NCBI GenBank assembly: GCA_012510695.1
Contig: JAAZHN010000097.1
Span: 1 to 7,366 of the forward strand
Length of the DNA: 7,366 nucleotides
From: Mollicutes bacterium
GTDB lineage: Bacteria > Bacillota_I > Bacilli_A > RF39 > UBA660
Direction of reading: 5' to 3'
Of the stretch, positions 4,987 to 7,366 are shown in pieces. The position numbers and the translations under genes were made by a program. How positions within the stretch are numbered: position 1 is the first letter of the stretch; each line of letters opens with the position of its first letter. The notes under the pieces are model-generated. The model had not been told where the DNA came from. It ran no database searches and saw nothing but the letters and a program-made list of their open reading frames with translations.

Positions 4987-6168
4987 ATGAAAAATAAAAA
5001 AACTACTTATTTATTTTTATTACTAATATTTATAGTTGGTTCAATCTCACCAATATTTTTATGGAATGTAGGAAACAATTATACATATATCTATAGACCA
5101 CTTATTTGGTTAATGCTTTTAGGTGTTTTATATTTATTTATTCCTAAAAAAATAAAACCTTTTAGTTTTAGATCAAGAGATGTAAGGGAAATAACTCTAA
5201 TTGCAGGTTTAGTATATATTTTAGTTTACTACTTACTGGGAATAGCAATTGGTTATGCACATAGTCCTTATAATAGATCATTTTTAGGGATTATTGCAAA
5301 TAGTTGGGCAATACTTGGTTTTTTAATTCCTCGAGAAATAATTCGTAATTATTTTATTAAACTATCTACTAAAAGAAATAAGATTTTACTATTTGTATTA
5401 GTTACTATTACAATGACTTTAACAGACGTTTCTTATGGAAGTGTGGCTGTAAGTGCACAAAATTTTATGGGGGTTATTGAATATGTAATTAAAACATTTT
5501 TACCTTTACTAGTACTTAATAGTTTTTTAACATACTTAGTTTCTAAAGATAATCACATTTCATCTTTAATATATATATTAGTAATCAAATTAGTTAGTAT
5601 TATAACTCCTGTATTTCCAAACAATATTTTCTTTTTAATAGTTTTAATTGACTTTTTAGTGCCATTTTTTACATTTATTAAAATTGAGAATGCTTTTAAT
5701 CGATATAAGAATTATGGATTTAATTTAGAAAATTCTACGAAAGTTAAAATAGAAAGATTTATTTTAATAATAGTTTTAATTGTTCTTTTAACATTTACAA
5801 CCAGACTACTTCCATATATGCCAACCGTTATTGTCTCTAATAGTATGTTGCCTCAAATTAAAAGAGGAGATATGGTTATAATAAAAAGAAAAGAATATGA
5901 TAAAATTCAAATAAATGATATAATTGTGTATAAACTAGATAATGTTTATGTAGTTCATCGAATAATCAAAATAAAAAATACTAAAGATGGAATTTCATAT
6001 ATAACTAAAGGTGATAATAACAGATCTCCAGATGCAAAGCCAGTTAAAGAAGAACAAATTACTGGTAAAGTTGTTTTAAATATTCCTAGTATTGGTTATC
6101 CAACAATTTTAATTAGAGAATTTTTAGAACATGGTCGGGGAATTATTGTTGAAGAAGGTGTGAGATAA
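4987..6168 (+). CDS. ER/SipW-type signal peptidase I with a long polytopic N-terminal domain
   Basis: This is a membrane serine protease of 393 residues that should cut the signal segments of the two upstream proteins. The catalytic domain spans about 255-380. Box B is SNSMLPQIKRGD with nucleophile Ser286. Box D reads VYVVHRI, placing His324 where ordinary bacterial enzymes have the general-base Lys. Box E is KGDNNRSPD (342-349). Ser/His defines the archaeal/ER class that includes SipW. SipW is under 200 residues with few spans; here about 250 residues carrying roughly eight hydrophobic spans precede the final membrane anchor (256-275). I do not recognise that domain; it may dock subunits, the translocon or the next gene product. 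A ribosome site AAGGAA (4975-4980) lies 6 bp before the ATG. The stop overlaps the next start by one base (TAATG), pointing to translational coupling. Naming it sipW would overstate the homology. Confidence 0.85.
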   Translation: MKNKKTTYLFLLLIFIVGSISPIFLWNVGNNYTYIYRPLIWLMLLGVLYLFIPKKIKPFSFRSRDVREITLIAGLVYILVYYLLGIAIGYAHSPYNRSFLGIIANSWAILGFLIPREIIRNYFIKLSTKRNKILLFVLVTITMTLTDVSYGSVAVSAQNFMGVIEYVIKTFLPLLVLNSFLTYLVSKDNHISSLIYILVIKLVSIITPVFPNNIFFLIVLIDFLVPFFTFIKIENAFNRYKNYGFNLENSTKVKIERFILIIVLIVLLTFTTRLLPYMPTVIVSNSMLPQIKRGDMVIIKRKEYDKIQINDIIVYKLDNVYVVHRIIKIKNTKDGISYITKGDNNRSPDAKPVKEEQITGKVVLNIPSIGYPTILIREFLEHGRGIIVEEGVR

Positions 6169-7217
6169 TGACAAGAATGCAACAAAGAAGAGTTATTTAT
6201 ACTGTATTACTTATTATTTTTATTTCAATTTTTACTTGGAGTGGTATTAAAGTAATAAAAAATTTAAATGACTCTAAGAGTAGTAAAAATAATTTAATTT
6301 ATACTAATAAAAGTAATGTTAATTATAATTTAGAAATAGATAATAATGAATTTATTAAAAGTAGCGATTTAAATAGTTATGAAATATACATTAGTTCTTT
6401 AGTTCAAAATATAAACATGAATATGAGATATAAATATTCTGGTAGTGAAGATATACCTATTAAATATAAATATAGAGTAATCGCGACTATTCATGCTTTA
6501 TATAACCAAAGTACACAAGAAAGCGCTCTTAATCCAAAGATGTGGAAAAAAGACTACATCTTAGTACCTTATAAAGAAGGAGAAATAAAAGAAAAAGAAT
6601 TACAAATTGAAGAAAAATTCAAATTAGATTGGAAAACATATAATCAAGAAGTAATTAGTTTTAAAGAAAGCTTATCACTGCCAACAACCGCTTATTTAGA
6701 AGTAAAGTTAGAAGTGGATTTAAAAGGAAACAGTGAAAAATATAACTTAACTGATAAACAAGAAGTAGTTGCAAAGATGGATTTAAATGAACAAGTATTT
6801 TCGATTAATGCAGTTAAAGATCATCTTGAAGAAAAGATTGTTCAATCTAATGATATTAAAAGTTTAAATAGAGAACAAAGAAAATTAATTGCATATATTA
6901 TATTATCATCACTAACATTTATCTCTAGTTTAATTACAATTAAACAAATAATTGACTCTAAAGATTCACAACCATTCCATGAAGAAATTGAAGCAATAAA
7001 AAAAGATTATGATGAAATAATTGTTGAAACTAAAAATATGATATCTGTTAAGGGCTTAAATCAAGTTACAATAGCTTCATTTGATGAAATGTTAGATCTT
7101 GCTGATAGTATTATGCTACCAATAATGCTTTATGAAGAACCAAGAAAAGCAATATTTTATATTATTAAAAATGATATGATGTATATATATTTAAAAACAA
7201 ACAAAAAAAATAAATAA
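6168..7217 (+). CDS. DUF5305-like two-pass membrane protein, putative surface-protein assembly partner
   Basis: This 349-residue protein has one membrane span at about 9-28, an external domain at about 30-235, a second span at about 238-258 and a cytoplasmic tail at about 260-349. The external part has beta-strand patterns (IKYKYRVIATIHAL, TAYLEVKLEVDL) and a W..DYILVP stretch. The tail ends with a small block, VTIASFDEMLDLADSIMLPI followed by KAIFYIIKNDMMYIYL. That architecture, and the pattern of a sensor-like tail reading 'v.sfdelldlAd...pI...fyi...Y.Y', matches my memory of DUF5305 proteins in Bacillota and haloarchaea, often beside signal peptidase I. The function of that family is not established. 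AAGAAGG at 6152-6158 precedes the ATG at 6168, and an ATG at 6177 is an alternative. Coupling to the peptidase gene suggests a shared complex; coordinating subunit processing with assembly or anchoring is inference. Confidence 0.65.
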   Translation: MTRMQQRRVIYTVLLIIFISIFTWSGIKVIKNLNDSKSSKNNLIYTNKSNVNYNLEIDNNEFIKSSDLNSYEIYISSLVQNINMNMRYKYSGSEDIPIKYKYRVIATIHALYNQSTQESALNPKMWKKDYILVPYKEGEIKEKELQIEEKFKLDWKTYNQEVISFKESLSLPTTAYLEVKLEVDLKGNSEKYNLTDKQEVVAKMDLNEQVFSINAVKDHLEEKIVQSNDIKSLNREQRKLIAYIILSSLTFISSLITIKQIIDSKDSQPFHEEIEAIKKDYDEIIVETKNMISVKGLNQVTIASFDEMLDLADSIMLPIMLYEEPRKAIFYIIKNDMMYIYLKTNKKNK

Positions 7218-7286
7218 GTTCAAAAAGAAAACTGTTGTGTGAAGTGAACCCCAAATAGTTCACAAAAATAAAAAAGTGATTTTTAA

Positions 7287-7318
7287 AAGAAGTAATTTAA
7301 TTTACTTCTTATTTTTTT
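7287..7318 (+). terminator. Bidirectional intrinsic terminator after the surface-protein locus
   Basis: AAGAAGTAA (7287-7295) pairs perfectly with TTACTTCTT (7302-7310) around a 6-base loop. Seven T's follow on the + strand (7312-7318), and TTTT follows on the minus strand. It can stop transcripts from the DUF5305-like gene and from the converging transposase, whose last codons and stop overlap it. It may belong to the insertion sequence rather than to the original operon. Confidence 0.65.
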
Positions 7319-7366
7319 AACTTTAATCTTTTAGTATTGTAAAATAGTATCCATTCTTCGACCATA
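7309..7366 (-). CDS. Partial IS3-family transposase (orfB-like), C-terminal end
   Basis: Read on the minus strand from the right edge, an open frame gives MVEEWILFYNTKRLKLKK and then TAA at 7311-7309. A pattern of E..I.FYN.KR...K is the conserved C-terminal end of the rve/DDE integrase core in IS3/IS150-type transposases. In most family members this is followed by about ten more residues (G.SP..YR). Here the frame stops right after KLKK, so the copy may be a short variant or slightly truncated. The catalytic DDE residues are outside the window. The Met at 7365 is probably internal, because the frame is open to the edge. Confidence 0.55.
   Translation of the reverse strand, partial: MVEEWILFYNTKRLKLKK

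Larger units (their letters stand above)
7238..7366 (-). mobile_element. Partial IS3-family insertion sequence entering from the right edge
   Basis: The stretch beginning near 7238-7241 with TGAAGTGAACCCCAAATAG resembles the terminal repeat style of IS150-group IS3 elements (TG start, then a CCCC/AAA block). Inside it lies an apparent transposase C-terminus on the minus strand, oriented as expected with its 3' end toward this terminus. GTGAAC (7244-7249) and GTTCAC (7258-7263) form a small inverted repeat within the end. The other end and the target duplication are outside the window, so the exact boundary is uncertain by several bases. Confidence 0.45.

Noticed and set aside
1..7366. CRISPR array, tRNA or rRNA genes, recoded TGA
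   Set aside because: No regularly spaced direct repeats and no tRNA- or rRNA-like segments were seen. All coding frames end in TAA and use TGG for Trp, with no in-frame TGA.

Overview
The window is a strongly AT-rich stretch from a low-GC Gram-positive bacterium. Bacillota, class Bacilli or an Erysipelotrichia-like lineage, is most likely; I cannot name a genus. The grounds are the AT-rich codon use, strong Shine-Dalgarno sequences, sigma-A-type promoters, short hairpins followed by T-runs as terminators, and SipW-type surface proteins. All eight visible stop codons are TAA and tryptophan is encoded by TGG, so nothing suggests a recoded genetic code. Every complete gene lies on the + strand.

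Left part (1-1755). The tail of a probable GNAT acetyltransferase enters from the left edge. A promoter with a perfect palindrome over its -10 box follows. It drives a 510-residue fusion of an N-terminal HAD-type phosphatase/nucleotidase domain and a C-terminal PlsC-type acyltransferase domain, probably a phospholipid-synthesis enzyme. A weak terminator hairpin overlaps its stop codon.

Middle (1784-3792). A monocistronic hybrid sensor kinase has about seven membrane segments, then HisKA, HATPase_c and a C-terminal receiver. It has no DNA-binding output. Its start is probably a GTG nine bases downstream of the longest-ORF start. Two hairpins, one with a perfect 15-bp stem, insulate it from the next unit.

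Right part (3800-7217). This is the most interesting region: a compact four-gene surface-protein locus. A near-consensus promoter with a 28-bp palindrome across its -10 drives a 166-residue secreted beta-rich protein with a SipW-type signal segment. A terminator/attenuator follows. Downstream are a second secreted protein of 190 residues with the same signal motif, an ER/SipW-type signal peptidase I (Ser/His instead of Ser/Lys) carrying an unusually long polytopic membrane domain, and a two-pass membrane protein resembling the DUF5305 family. The last three genes are spaced by 2 bp and -1 bp and look translationally coupled. My inference is a dedicated export and assembly machine for an extracellular fibre or surface layer, analogous to tapA-sipW-tasA but with different subunits and a different accessory protein.

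Right edge (about 7238-7366). A minus-strand fragment resembles the C-terminus of an IS3-family transposase. With a possible element terminus, it suggests an insertion sequence lies directly downstream of the surface-protein locus.
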